Below, piece after piece: positions 37,080-48,164 of a DNA stretch of 64,000 nt. The notes beneath the pieces are model-generated. The model searched no databases and was not told where the DNA came from. It worked only from the letters and a program-made list of their open reading frames with translations. Numbering within the stretch: the stretch's first letter is position 1; each line of letters begins with the position of its first letter. The DNA comes from Chiua virens (lineage: Eukaryota > Basidiomycota > Agaricomycetes > Boletales > Boletaceae): positions 248,001-312,000 of the forward strand of contig JAHNUO010000008.1 in NCBI GenBank assembly GCA_019787685.1, read 5' to 3'. Both the position numbers and the translations under genes were made by a program.

Positions 37080-37960
37080 AGTGCTACTATCTACTATTTT
37101 TCCTTCTGACTCCTCCTGCCCTAACTCCACTACCTCCAACTTCATCCCAACCATTGTGTTGGTATCTCCTTCCCCAACTCTAACTCTGGTGACCACTCCT
37201 CATGCAACTCCTCTCCTTCAGGTGAGCCAACTCCTTTATCTAGTCTGCTATCCTCTCTACCTGTGCTATTAAACAGTCCAGCTGCTTAATCTGTATCTTG
37301 AAAATGGTAACGATTTCCTTTCAAACCACCACCATCTCCAAGTTCCTGGTGCACTTCCCACAGCTCCAATTCCTGCTTGGCCCTGCCTCCATTACTTCCA
37401 CAGATGCTAACCTTGTCTTCTTCTTCCTTGGCCCCTTATTATCATTCATGCATCTCCTCTATTTCTTCTCTGGCTGCTTCTTTCCTGGGAGCTCACATAC
37501 CCTTCTGGCAAGCCTTGCAGGCATGACACTTCTTCCCTTCTCCAGGAACACACTTGATTCCTGTCATAACACAACTTGTGTATGGTTCTCTCTCCTTCTC
37601 CTTCTCCTTGCCCTTGTCCCTCAGAGCACTTTGCTCTACTTGAATCTCCTTGGCCTGCCAGTCTTGTCAGCTCCAACATCATCCAAACTGACCATCACTC
37701 ACCCTCCTCTTGGTTGCCTCCTTGGCCTCCTTGAGTCACTTTTCCTCCATGACCTTCTCTACCTCCTGTCTTTTGCATTGCCTCCTGCACTCTCCTCTAT
37801 TCCTCCTCTTTCTTCTGTTGCCTTTACTCCTCCACTCTCCTCTATTCCTCCTCTTCCTTCTGTGCCTTTACATGTTGAGTTGCTCTATCACTTGATATTC
37901 TTGATACCATACATGGTAGGGGTTGAAAGTTAAGGAGTGAAAGCATGTCCCAGACTTATA
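37080..37960 (-). pseudogene. Minus-strand zinc-cluster-like relic between chromodomain and 3' LTR
   Basis: Read on the minus strand this segment gives charged coiled-coil-like sequence (EKVMEEK, KEAKEATKRRVSDG, ALRDKGKEKEKE) followed by CVPGEGKKCHACKACQKG near 37550, a pattern I know from short cysteine-rich segments of basidiomycete proteins resembling fungal zinc clusters. It lies inside the family-B gypsy element but antisense to pol. The plus-strand frame at 37298-37933 is likely its shadow. An imperfect 45-bp tandem duplication sits at about 37788-37872. Confidence 0.4.
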
Positions 37961-38082
37961 TGGGAAACTCCACATCTGAGTCCAAATTTGAGTTCCACCA
38001 ATCTGCTTTAACCTTGCTTTGCTTTGACAACTATTGTTTCTTGCTTATGGCCTTCAGAGATTTAGGCCTAAAGAGAGGACAC

Positions 38083-38657
38083 TGTAATATCCCACATTCT
38101 TACAAGGCCAACTCCAGGATCTCCAGGTTAATTTCTTCACAACTCTGGTACAATCTCTCTCCAAGTACAACTCCTGATCTCCAGACTTCAATACTTATGT
38201 AGAATCTTCTTGTTCATTTGAGTCATCTTGTTCCCTTTTGTAGTAGTCTCACATTTGTGATATTCCTGAATCCTGTGTCTCATTTAACAGCATAGCTCCA
38301 GCCTCTGTATATACCTGACTCCACTCCAGTGATGTACATCCTCTCCCAATATTCCATCTTACTCAGTTCTTATCAACTCTGTTACTAATTTCTATTCTCC
38401 TCCAAGTAGATTAACTGTAATACTCCAACCTTGTACCCTTCAGTCTGAATATTAGTTGTATCTTCTATTCCATCTGAATTCCAGATGCCCTTGAAGGTCT
38501 TAACATCTACTTGACTTTACTTCTGTGTTAAATCTTACCTCTAGCCCTTTGACCTCTGTTCCCCAAAATCTGGGACAGACTCTTGACAAGGACATACCAT
38601 ATATTATGAAGCCAAGTCCCTCTGACAAGAGATAACTTTGGAGTTCCAAAGTTCATA
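38083..38657 (+). repeat. 3' LTR of family-B gypsy relic
   Basis: Starts TGTAATATCCC after a purine-rich stretch (aagagaggac) and matches the solo LTR at 60299-60805 through gatctccagactt, gtgtctcat, agtctgaatattagt and gggacagactcttgacaag. The presumed end TTCATA corresponds to TTCACA in the other copy. Confidence 0.65.
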
Positions 38658-39108
38658 CCCAGAGTAGAATGAACCTTAACAGGGTCTTCTTATTCTATTC
38701 ACATCTGTCCTTTTGTCATTGCAGTAGATCTTCCCTACCATTTCTATTCCATTTAGACTTCTACCCCAAATTCCAAGTACTTTGAACACATGTGTCGGTT
38801 AATCCTTAATCCCCACATGTCCTTCTCCATTGAGTACCACCTTGACATGGACTCCTTATCACAGAAATGACATTCATACGATGTTTGCTAATATATTCAA
38901 TGGTGATATGAACAAGTAGAAAGCCCTAGTAACATCATGGAGAAGGGAGATCAGGACAAAGATAATGAAGAGTGATGGGAATATAACAAAGAACTTGAAG
39001 ATATGGCAGATGTGGATAATTCATTCAACAAGGATGATGATGACAATGGGGTATGTTGAATGTGAATGTGAATGTTCAAGTTGAAAGACCACTCATTATG
39101 TGATCAGC
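38658..39108. other. Unassigned, acid-coding relic between two family-B LTRs
   Basis: Around 38915-39060 a plus-strand stretch rich in gatgatgatgacaatgg resembles the acid-coding piece after the family-B LTR pair near 1780-1930. No intact frame. Confidence 0.3.
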
Positions 39109-39640
39109 TGTCATATACCACTTTATCTCTGTTCCTCCAGATCCAACTCCAACCCTCTTAGACATTAACTCCATTTCATTTTTTCTCAGGACACAACTCC
39201 ATGGCACCAGACTTCTGTTATGTATATATGTTCCTCTTTTCATTTTAGTACATAAATCTGTGTCTCACTTATGAGCACAGCTCTAGCTTCCTTAGTTCCT
39301 GATTTATCTCCAGTTATGTAGTTTCCTGATCATCTGTCTTACTCATCTTTCTACTCTGTGAATAATCCTTCTGTTCCTCTGAGTATATAAATTATAGTTA
39401 CTTGGTTGTAACTTCCTAGTCTGAATATTAGTTTATCTCTATGACTCACTCTGAACTCTCCGAGAAGATCTTGATGATCTTCACTTTGCTTGACTCCACT
39501 TTATGTGTTGAGTCTTACTCTAACCTCCATTCTCTGCACATCTACAAATACAGGGACTGACTGTGACAAGGGCACACCACATATGGTGAAGCCAAGTCCT
39601 GTCCAACACTACAACTCCAGAATCCAGAGTTAGCGACCTC
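39109..39640 (+). repeat. LTR, family B, solo or truncated
   Basis: Starts TGTCATATAC and matches the copy at 1009 almost throughout, including the TATA-like gagtatataaa (near 39379) and gggactgactgtgacaaggg. The 3' boundary is uncertain within about 25 bp and I see no clean target duplication. Confidence 0.65.
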
Positions 39641-40011
39641 AGAGTCATATGGTCTCTAACACTGGCATGGACAACCCATGGTTATCAAGAAAGAAAAGAG
39701 TGCTAGTGCATCAACTAAAAAGATATGAAAAACTGGTGGGGGTAGGGCTAAGTTAGGTGCATTATACAATAAACCAGACCTGGAGTAGTTGACCATAAAA
39801 CCCCACATGCTTATACAAGTCTATGTTGCTTTGGTCAATGCTTTCCCCTCACCCAACATTAGCAAATCAACAAATTTTGCATAGAGACACAGTGCATACA
39901 GTACTGGCCAGTGGTTCCAGCACTTCACAATATTGATTGTATAACACAATAATTTACTTTGGAACTGATTTTCTTTTTGAGTGCTGTAAAATAAGGTACC
40001 ACACTGTATGC

Positions 40012-40323
40012 TGCGTGCTGGGTATGCTGGGTGGCACTGGCCAGCAATTTGGTAGTTTGCTAATGAACTATAAGACAGAAGTTGCTTTGGATCATATTCT
40101 TGAAGCAGGTAGAGAAGATGTTTTGTCTGGTGCTGTCAACAAAGCTAAAAGGGATATGGTGATCAAAGCTCATCTTGTTGATTATGTACATATGTGACAA
40201 ACTTCTTATTTTCTCTACATCTAAAGGAATTACAGGTATGGGGGGAAGTGAGCCAGATCAGAGGAGAATTGGTCAGCAAAGCAAAGATATGTGTCAGTCA
40301 AGCTTATGGTTTCAGTGAAATGC
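40012..40323 (+). pseudogene. 5' part of interrupted host-type gene (DUF6532-like), exons flanking a 50-bp intron
   Basis: An open stretch ending NKAKRDMVIKAHLVDY (to 40185) joins, across a candidate GT-AG intron at 40186-40235, to VWGEVSQIRGELVSKAKICV, reaching 40323 where element 1 is inserted. The pattern of an Arg/Lys-rich helix with VRGEV-like core resembles DUF6532, an uncharacterised domain common in Agaricomycetes; this is from memory. The start of the gene is not found. The frame resumes at 55814. Confidence 0.5.
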
Positions 40324-41042
40324 TGTTATGATTTCTTTCTTTTCTTTGACTTGTACTACTTCTCTTTACTTGATACCTAGGTATCCTCATATGTTCATCC
40401 ATACTTCATCTCTTTCCACCTTTATGTAACCAGCATTGGCATTACCCACATGCTTACTCTTTTCTTTCACGTCATCATCCGATGGCATTGCACTTAGTCA
40501 TTTCATCTTTGTCATCATCTGTTGCCTTCACATTGTACAATTCCTCTTTTGGCCTTTTCTTCTGTTCTGCGCTTCTTGGCCACCCCTTTTGGATATTGTG
40601 CACTTCCCTTTTGGCCCTTCACTCTTCCACTCTTCTGGCCTCCCCTTTTAGTTACTTGGTCCATGCACGATTCTCATAGTATAAATACCACTCAGTGATA
40701 CTCCTGTACCTCAGTCTTGATCTACACAATCTAGCTAGTATCACTGCTCCTCTTTGGGCTTAACCTAAGCCATCCCTCATTGCTGCGACCAATGTCCAGC
40801 ATCTCAGTCCACCCCGATTACAAGGGGCAGTCTTTGGTCCTTCGGGTATAGATTCCCAACAGGACGCTCTCAGCAATGCCTGAGTTCTAACTCATCTCAC
40901 TGGTAGCATCTGCTGACCAGTAATCCTCCTTGAACTCTTTCAGCACACCACGTATCAAGTGGTGGTTGTTAGAGTTATTGCAGCCACTTGGTACTTAGTG
41001 CTTTTGCATCTACACTAGGCCCTACCCGGGATTATTGTAACA
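40324..41042 (+). repeat. 5' LTR of element 1
   Basis: 719 bp, TGTTATGATT...TTGTAACA. It holds a TATA box and the R-region start, described separately. Confidence 0.9.
40680..40723 (+). promoter_or_regulatory. Predicted promoter and transcript start of element 1
   Basis: TATAAATA at 40680-40687 precedes AGTCTTGATCT (40713-40723) by 33 bp measured from the first T, the normal TATA-to-start distance. The predicted first 11 transcript bases are complementary to the primer site after the LTR, which supports this start. Confidence 0.6.
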
Positions 41043-41044
41043 TA

Positions 41045-41055
41045 AGATCAAGACT
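41045..41055 (+). promoter_or_regulatory. Self-priming primer-binding site of element 1
   Basis: AGATCAAGACT, two bases after the LTR end, is the exact reverse complement of AGTCTTGATCT at 40713. There is no TGG-starting tRNA 3'-end complement here. This is the arrangement of Tf1-like elements, in which the 5' end of the mRNA folds back and primes reverse transcription. Confidence 0.7.
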
Positions 41056-41450
41056 CTTCAAACAGCCTGCCTTCACGCAGTCAGCTGCCCACCATTTCCA
41101 GACGACCTCCCACCCGTCCTACCCTGAACCCTAGTTGGAGTCTTTGGACGTCTAACACCCCCTTGTCTGATTTATCCGACGATAACCCTGAACCCTTGAC
41201 CCCACTTTCCGAATCCCGGGAAGAAGACCTCAACATCAATGTCGAACACTTTGACTCTGACAATGAGACCTAGCAACTAGCTGAATGGCTCGTTACCTCC
41301 CTTGACATCCCTGCCCTCGCCTCCATAGGATCCCCCACTACTCCTCGGAGACCCAATCCTGGACCTTCATCTATCCGGAACCCCTTGCCCTCAATCGTTC
41401 TTCCTCCAGGACCCCCCTTGACCACCACCACCATCACTTCGTCTAGCAAC

Positions 41451-42362
41451 ATGTCTAGCAAGGCAATCGAGCTTTGCCTCGGAAAACCCTCCACCTTTGA
41501 CAGGTCCTATGACCGCGCCATACCATGGCTCAACAATGTAGCAACCTATCTCTTCATCAATGACCCCATCTACGACACTGATAACAAACATGTCGCCTTT
41601 GCCCTTTTGTTTATAACAGAAGGATCCACTAAAACCTGGGCCGATACTTTTCGCACCAAGGCTATCCCCCTCTGCTCCTTTGGGAGTTGGACCGACTGGC
41701 AAACGGAGTTCCAAAAGGACTTCAAACACCATGACACCAAGGGCGATGCCATTGCCTGGCTTTCCACCACCTGTATCACCAAGAATGAAGATGTTCCATT
41801 GTATATCTCCTCCTTCCACAACAAAGTTGCCACCGCAGGCCTTACTGGGTCCAACTCTGTCCTCATCAACTTCATGGCTGGCCTTCCCCCTTCTCTCATG
41901 AGGTGCATCCAAGGCATGGACACGGTCCCTACCACCATTGACAACTGGTATACCCAAGCCGTGCATTTCAAAACCCAATGGGAGTGTGCCAACGAGATTG
42001 CTTGCCGAAACAAGAAACCCGCTGTAGCCGTCGTTTTCCACGACAACCCCCCTTGCAAGAAGGAGCGAGACCCTGACGCCATGGACATAGACGCTGTCCG
42101 TGTCCCCAAGATGACTGAAGCAGAGTGAAAGTGATGCTTCGACAACAACCTTTGCTTCTGGTGCCGCCAACCCAGCCATCGCATCTGCTCCTGCCTGGTC
42201 TTCGCAACCAAAACCTCAACCACTCCTGCATCTACCTCTAAGAAGGTGTGGAAAGCAGAACCAAAACCAGAACCCGCTCCCGCTCTAGTCAAAGTAGAAG
42301 ACAACGATGAAGAGGACGCCATGAGTGTCAACAAGGTGACCACTCCAGTCATGGGTTTTTAA
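41451..42362 (+). pseudogene. gag: gag of element 1
   Basis: Capsid/nucleocapsid protein. The ATG at 41451 opens MSSKAIELCLGKPSTFD; this start is chosen because it is the only ATG, although the frame is open from about 41085 in both elements. A typical fungal gypsy capsid core follows (AIPWLNNVATYLFINDP, WADTFRTK) and near the end a zinc knuckle CFWCRQPSHRICSC fitting CX2CX4HX4C. Two TGA codons lie just before the knuckle (42126 and 42132). Ends at TAA 42360-42362, where a -1 shift would enter pol. Confidence 0.8.
42353..42362 (+). promoter_or_regulatory. Probable -1 frameshift site, gag to pol, element 1
   Basis: Gag ends GGT-TTT-TAA preceded by G, giving the heptamer GGGTTTT of the X-XXY-YYZ type. 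A -1 slip continues in the pol frame as LRRKTDSMPVS without a stop. The same GGTTTTTAAGG stands at the gag-pol border of element 2. Confidence 0.5.
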
Positions 42363-45300
42363 GGAGGAAGACCGATTCAATGCCGGTATCTTTCCATTCT
42401 CATACCCATGTACTAGTAGCTGAGCTTTCGTCTCAATCTATGAAAATCCCTGTTAGATTGAATGCTACTGCTACCTCCAAAGACGTCGACACCCATGCCC
42501 TCATTGACTCTGGGGCCGGGATCAACTGTATCAACTGGCACTTCATCCAGAAGAACAAGTTCCCAAAAGAGCGTCTCCCGAAGCCAATCCCGGTTAGGAA
42601 CATTGACGCTACCATGAACAAGAACAGTGATATCAAATTCACCACCACCCTCCGGATTGCTCTTGGCAGAGTACTCCAATGCATTAAGTTCCACATAATC
42701 CACTGTGGTTCGGAAAACGTAATTCTCGGACTCCCCTGGCTCAAAGTGACCAACCCTATCATCGACTGGGTCGCCAAGACCATCTCCATCTCTGCTCCTG
42801 AACCTGACCTCTCTCCCATCACCACCAACAAACCTCGCCACTCCGCCAAACTCGCTCATTCGCCACCGAACCGCCTGGTTTGCCACCTTGACACCGATCC
42901 CATCTGGGATGGCAAACTCTATGACTACCTCGACACACAACGGGGCCATCGCTTCACGATCGACTCTGTCCAACACTCTGTGAACTGCATCATGTGCGTG
43001 GGGCATCGCTTCATTCAGATCACTCAACCCGAGAAGCTCACCAATGCCACCTCCCTTGTGGCCGCAGCCTCAAAGCCAAGGTCACCCTCTCTTCGGAATA
43101 CAAAGAATTCGAATCCGTATTCGTGAAGAAACCCTTCAACCAGATGCCACTATCCCAATCCTGTGATCACGAAATCCACCTCAAGGATTCGTTCCAACCC
43201 AAGGTCGGGAAAGTCTACCCCTTGTCTCCCGATGAACAGAAAGCCACCAATGAATTCATTGATGAACACCTTGCCAACGGTAAGATCCATCCCTCTAACT
43301 CTCCACAGGCCTCCCCTTTCTTCTTTGTCAAGAAAAAGGATGGCAAACTCCAACCTTTCCAGGACTACCGATACGTCAACGAGTACACTGTTCGTGATGC
43401 CTACCCCTTGCCCCTGATCACGGACCTCGTCAACAAACTAAAGGATGCTAAACTTTTCACCAAGTTTGACGTCTGATGGGGTTACAACAATGTTCGTATC
43501 AAAGACGGACACCAATAGAAAGCCGCCTTTATCACTCACCACGGTCTCTTTGAACCCACAGTCATGTTCTTCGGACTGACCAACTCCCCTGCCACCTTTT
43601 AGCAGTTCATGAACGACTCCTTCCGTGACATGATCACTGAAGGATGGCTCGTCATCTACATGGACGACCTCTTGATTTTCTCTGAGAACGAGGCTGAACA
43701 CACGGAATGCACCAAGTGTGTCCTCACCCGTATAAAGGAACTCGACCTTTACCTCAAGCTCAAGAAGTGCCACTTTGCCACTATGGAAGTGGAATACCTC
43801 AGCATAATTGCCTGACCTGGCAAGCTCGCCATGGATCCCATCAAGGTTGCTGGCATCGCTGACTGGCCAACCCCTACCAAGCTCAAGGATATCTGATCAT
43901 TCATGGGCTTCACCAACTTCTACTATTGGTTCATTCCCGACTACTCTACCATCGCTCAACCCCTCATCGATCTTACTAAGAAAGACGCCCCTTGGACTTG
44001 GGGACCCCCTCAGGTTACCACCTTTGAACACCTCAAAAAGGCCTTTACCACAGATCCGGTTCTCCGGTTTCCCAACACCTCTTGACCCTTTGCCATCACC
44101 ATGGATGCTTCCAAATACGCAACCGGTGGTGTCCTCCTCCAGACCAATATCAACGGCAACTGGAAACCTTGCTCCTACCTTTCACAGTCCTTCAATGCTG
44201 CAGAATGAAACTACGACATCTATGAGTGTGAACTCCTTGCGGTTATCAGATCTCTCAAGGCCTGGCGCCACCACCTCTGTGGCAGCGTGCACCCTGTCAC
44301 GGTCTTTTCCAACCACAAAAATCTGATTTATTTCTGTCAACCACAAAACTTGAACCTCCAACAAGCCCATTGGCTCCTAGACCTCGCCAACTTCAACCTG
44401 ACGTTTTCCCATGTCCCTGGGAAACTCCTGGATGGCCCCAACGCGCTCTCCCACCATCCAGCCCATATCACCTCAGAATCTGACAACAAAAATGTCACCC
44501 TCCTCCTGGATGACATTTTCATCAACCTTATCACCCTCGACCTCCAATCACTGATTGCCAAATCCTCGGCAACCGACCCCCTAGTCCTTGATACCTTGAA
44601 CGCTATGGACAGTGGTCTCCCCTCGTCCTTCTGCGCCCGCCTCTCGGACTGGAAATACAACGCCGGCATCCTGACCTATCAGGGCTACGTCTATGTTCCC
44701 CCCAACCTCAACCTCTGGCAACAAATCATTGCTCAACACCACGACTCCCACTGTGCTGGCCACCCCAGCTTCTTAAAAACCCGCCAGCTGGTCACTGCTG
44801 AATTCTGGTGGCCTGGCCTGGCCTTCTTCATTCGTTCCTACATCTCCGGTTGTGCCGCCTGCCAGCAGCAGAAGGTCAACATGCACCTGACCACGCCGCC
44901 TCTCTCTCCGATCCCCTCCGCATGTTCTTGCCCCTTCCAGAATATCTCCATGGATCTGATCACGGATCTCCCGACCTCCGTGGAGGGCTATGATTTCCTT
45001 ATGGTCGTGGTTGACCATGGCCTTATGAAGGGGGTAATCCTTTGCCCCACCATAAAAACTGCCAACTCCGCAGGTATAGCATGCCTTTTTTTCCACAAGG
45101 TATACACGTGGTTCGGCCTTTACAACAAGATTATCTCCAATCACAGTCCGCAATTCGCTTCCACCTTCACCAAGGAACTCACATGACTCATTGGTTACCA
45201 ACTCTCCCTCTCCACCACCTATCACCCTCAATCAGATGGGGAAACTGAACGAGTCAACCAGGAAGTCGAAACCTATCTGCGCATGTATTGCCAGAACAAC

Positions 45301-47295
45301 CCCGCATCTTGGGTCGACCTACTCCCTATGGCCGAATTTGCACACAACCACCACCCTCACTCTGTCACCGGGAAATCACCATTTTTCCTGATGATGGGCT
45401 ACGAACCCAGACCCCTACCTGCTATCATTGCAGAAACAAAACTCCCTGCTGTTGAGAAATGCCTCAAAACTCTCTCCACCACCCACGACAAAGCTCTCAC
45501 CACCCATGAACTTGCCCGCCAAGCCATGACAGCCCGCTCTTTCAAGAAGTTCAAACCCTTCACCAAGGGAGATCAGGTTTGGTTGGAAACCCGCAACTTG
45601 AAACGGGAACTCATTTCCCCGGAACTTGCATCTCGGCAAGAAGGACCCTTTACCATCACAGAAGTCCTCTCTCCACTCACTGACCGCCTCCACCTTCCCA
45701 AAACTTGGAAGATCCATCTGGTCTTCCATGCTTTCCTGTTATCGCCCTACTGCAAAACAGAAACTTACAGCCCGAACTTCCCAAAACCACCCCCTGACCT
45801 TATCTCGGGAGAAGAAGAATATGAGATTGAGCAGATCTTGAAACACAACAAGAACCCATGGAACCGCAAGTTCCTGATCCGATGAAAAGGGTATTCCGCC
45901 TCTGATGACTCATGGGAACCCAAATCCAACTTAGGAAATGCCAAGGATACATTCAACGCTTATAAACACAGCCATCCCAAGGATTTCCCTCCCATCCGCT
46001 CCATCTCTACACCACCATTGTGACCACCCCACTCACCACTTTGACCGCCACCACCTGTCTCTGTCACAGCCATTATGTTCTACCGCTCCTGCTCTACTCC
46101 CGACTTTGAAAATGAAATCATCCACTCTGTCCCCATCTTCACACCCACCGTGTCCATTCCCTACTGCCCGCTCCCACCTCCAGCTATGCCTGCCACCAAT
46201 GTCTCTTCCCTCTCCTCCGAATCCTCCCTCACGGAGTCCACCCAACCCCCTTCTCCAGCTGCTTCAGCAGTTGTGAGTGCAGGATGGGGAGAACCTCCTC
46301 AATGGCCTATTCCTGCTCCTATTCCTGACTCTGTTCGTCCTCCTATCGCGTCGGTAGACCTCCCCTACCATTCCCATACCATATGCTCCTCTTCTTTGAC
46401 CCCCGAGTACTTTTGCTGCATGCACGAACTCATCCTAGACCCTGCGATAGCCTTCCCCATCGAACACCACCTCAACTTGAATTCCCCCTTGAACACCCTC
46501 TACCTGGCGTACCTCCAATGCGAGCACCTCACCTTCATCCAATCCGACCTGCTGGGCTGAGACCGCCACAATCACCTCCTCTCCGCTGTCACAGGACAGA
46601 TCCATGACCACATCCACACCTACCTCGAACACACCCTTCACCAAATGCAGATGGGCGAGTTTCTCGAAGACCTCCACTGCTACCAAGTGGAACTTTCTCT
46701 GTGCGTCAACCCCCCTCCTGCACCACAGTCCACCCCTTCCATGCCCTCCACCTCCTCTATGCCATTTACCAAGGAAGAAATGATCACTGCCAACCGCGCC
46801 GAAGCAGAACATCTTTTTCGGACCAGTCAGGTATCCCTCCCCGACAATCACCCTCGATACCACGAGGCCTGCTTTGAATGCTGAAAACTTGGACACATCC
46901 GCGTGGAATGCGGGATGTACCAGTACCCCATTTGTCTCACTTGGTCCCCCGGCCATATCCAATCCCGGTGCCCTAGACGACCTCCTTGGGTACGCGCTCA
47001 CATCCCCCTGGCCAACTGGCTTACTCCTGCCACCACTGGATCCACTTGGAACCAACACTCCCCTCACCCAGCCATCCCCTCTGCCTCGTCCTCGTCGATG
47101 AACTCATCTTCATCATCCTGCCGTAACCGCCATGGCATACTCCCTGTACCCCCACCTCAATGAGCCCACCGCTCTTTGCCCCGACATTCTGTGTCTCCTG
47201 ATCAACGCTTGGCATCCCCATGTGATGACCCTATTGATGACGAGGGTTACACCAATATCACAGGTAGCCCTATCAGGGATTCATTTGATTTCTAG
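42363..47295 (+). pseudogene. pol: pol of element 1: protease, RT, RNase H, integrase, chromodomain, zinc-knuckle extension
   Basis: Domains in order: aspartic protease (ALIDSGAGINCI, 42505); RT (YMDDLLIFSE, near 43660); RNase H (ASKYATGGVL, near 44110); integrase with HHCC region (HHDSHCAGHPS to CAACQQQK, 44740-44870), core with first Asp in MDLITDLP, second Asp changed to Asn (ISNHSPQFAS), and Glu in DGETERVNQ; chromodomain EYEIEQILKHNKN (45818); extension with a CCHC knuckle broken by TGA at 46882 and CPxxC-like motif (PICLTWSPGHIQSRC). One single-base deletion near 43070 shifts the frame; otherwise one frame to TAG 47293-47295, with more than ten stops. At least six TGA stops (43474, 44083, 44206, 45184, 46882, 47161) stand where element 2 has CGA. 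Confidence 0.88.
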
Positions 47296-47337
47296 AGATG
47301 ATCTTCACATGGTGCTTTGATTGTACTCCAGGGGTAA

Positions 47338-47391
47338 TGTTATGATTTCTTTCTTTTCTTTGACTTGTACTACTTCTCTTTACTTGATACC
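47338..47391 (+). repeat. 3' LTR of element 1, first fragment
   Basis: 54 bp, TGTTATGATTTC to GATACC, preceded by a purine-rich tract CCAGGGG. It ends with ATACC, the target duplicated by element 2; the remainder resumes at 55144. Confidence 0.9.
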
Positions 47392-48122
47392 TGTTACGAT
47401 AGCTCCGGGTAGGAACTAGCGTAGCCGCAAAAGCACCAAGGATCAAGTGGCTGCGATAACTCAAACAACCACCACTTGATATGTGGTGCGCTGAAGGAGT
47501 TCAAGGTAGACTGCAGTTAGCTAAGTGCTGACGGCAGAATCAAGGATAGAACTCAGGCGTTGCTGAGAGCGTCCGGTTGGGAATCTATACCCGAGGGACC
47601 AAGGGACTTCCTCTTGTAATCAAGGTGGAACCTAGGCGTTGGCCGTAGGCGTCGAGGGTCAAGGATCAAGGAGGTCACAGGGGGGGTTCCCAAGTGGAGG
47701 CAGAGATACTCAGCTAGATTGCGGAGATCAAGACTAGAGTACATGGGTATCTCTGCGAGGTATTTATACTATGAGAATCGTGCACGGACCAAGTAACTAA
47801 AAGAGGTAGGCCAGAAGAGCGGAAGGGCCAAGGGCCAAAAAGGAAGTGCACGATATCCAAAAGGGGTGGCCAAGAAGAGCGGAATGGAATGAAAGGCCAG
47901 AAGGGGATTCGTACGATGCGAAGGCAACGGACGATGACACAGAAGAAATGACTAAGTGTGATGCCATCGGATGATGACGCGAAGAAAATGAGTAAGCATC
48001 GGGTACAGCCGATGTGAGGTTATGTAAGGTGAAACGCGTACGGATGAGCGTACGAAGATACCTAGGTATCGAGTGAAGCCAAGTAGTACAAGTGAAACAA
48101 AGAAAAGAAAGAAATTGTAACA
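47392..48122 (-). repeat. 3' LTR of element 2
   Basis: 731 bp, same length as its partner. On the minus strand it follows the sequence CCAGGGGTAA, the presumed polypurine tract. Confidence 0.9.
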
Positions 48123-48164
48123 TTACCCCTGGAGTACGATCAAAGCACCATGTGAAGATCATCT

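Noticed and set aside
41391..42352. Two long minus-strand frames across gag of element 1
   Set aside because: Shadows of gag; the plus strand has the capsid core and zinc knuckle.
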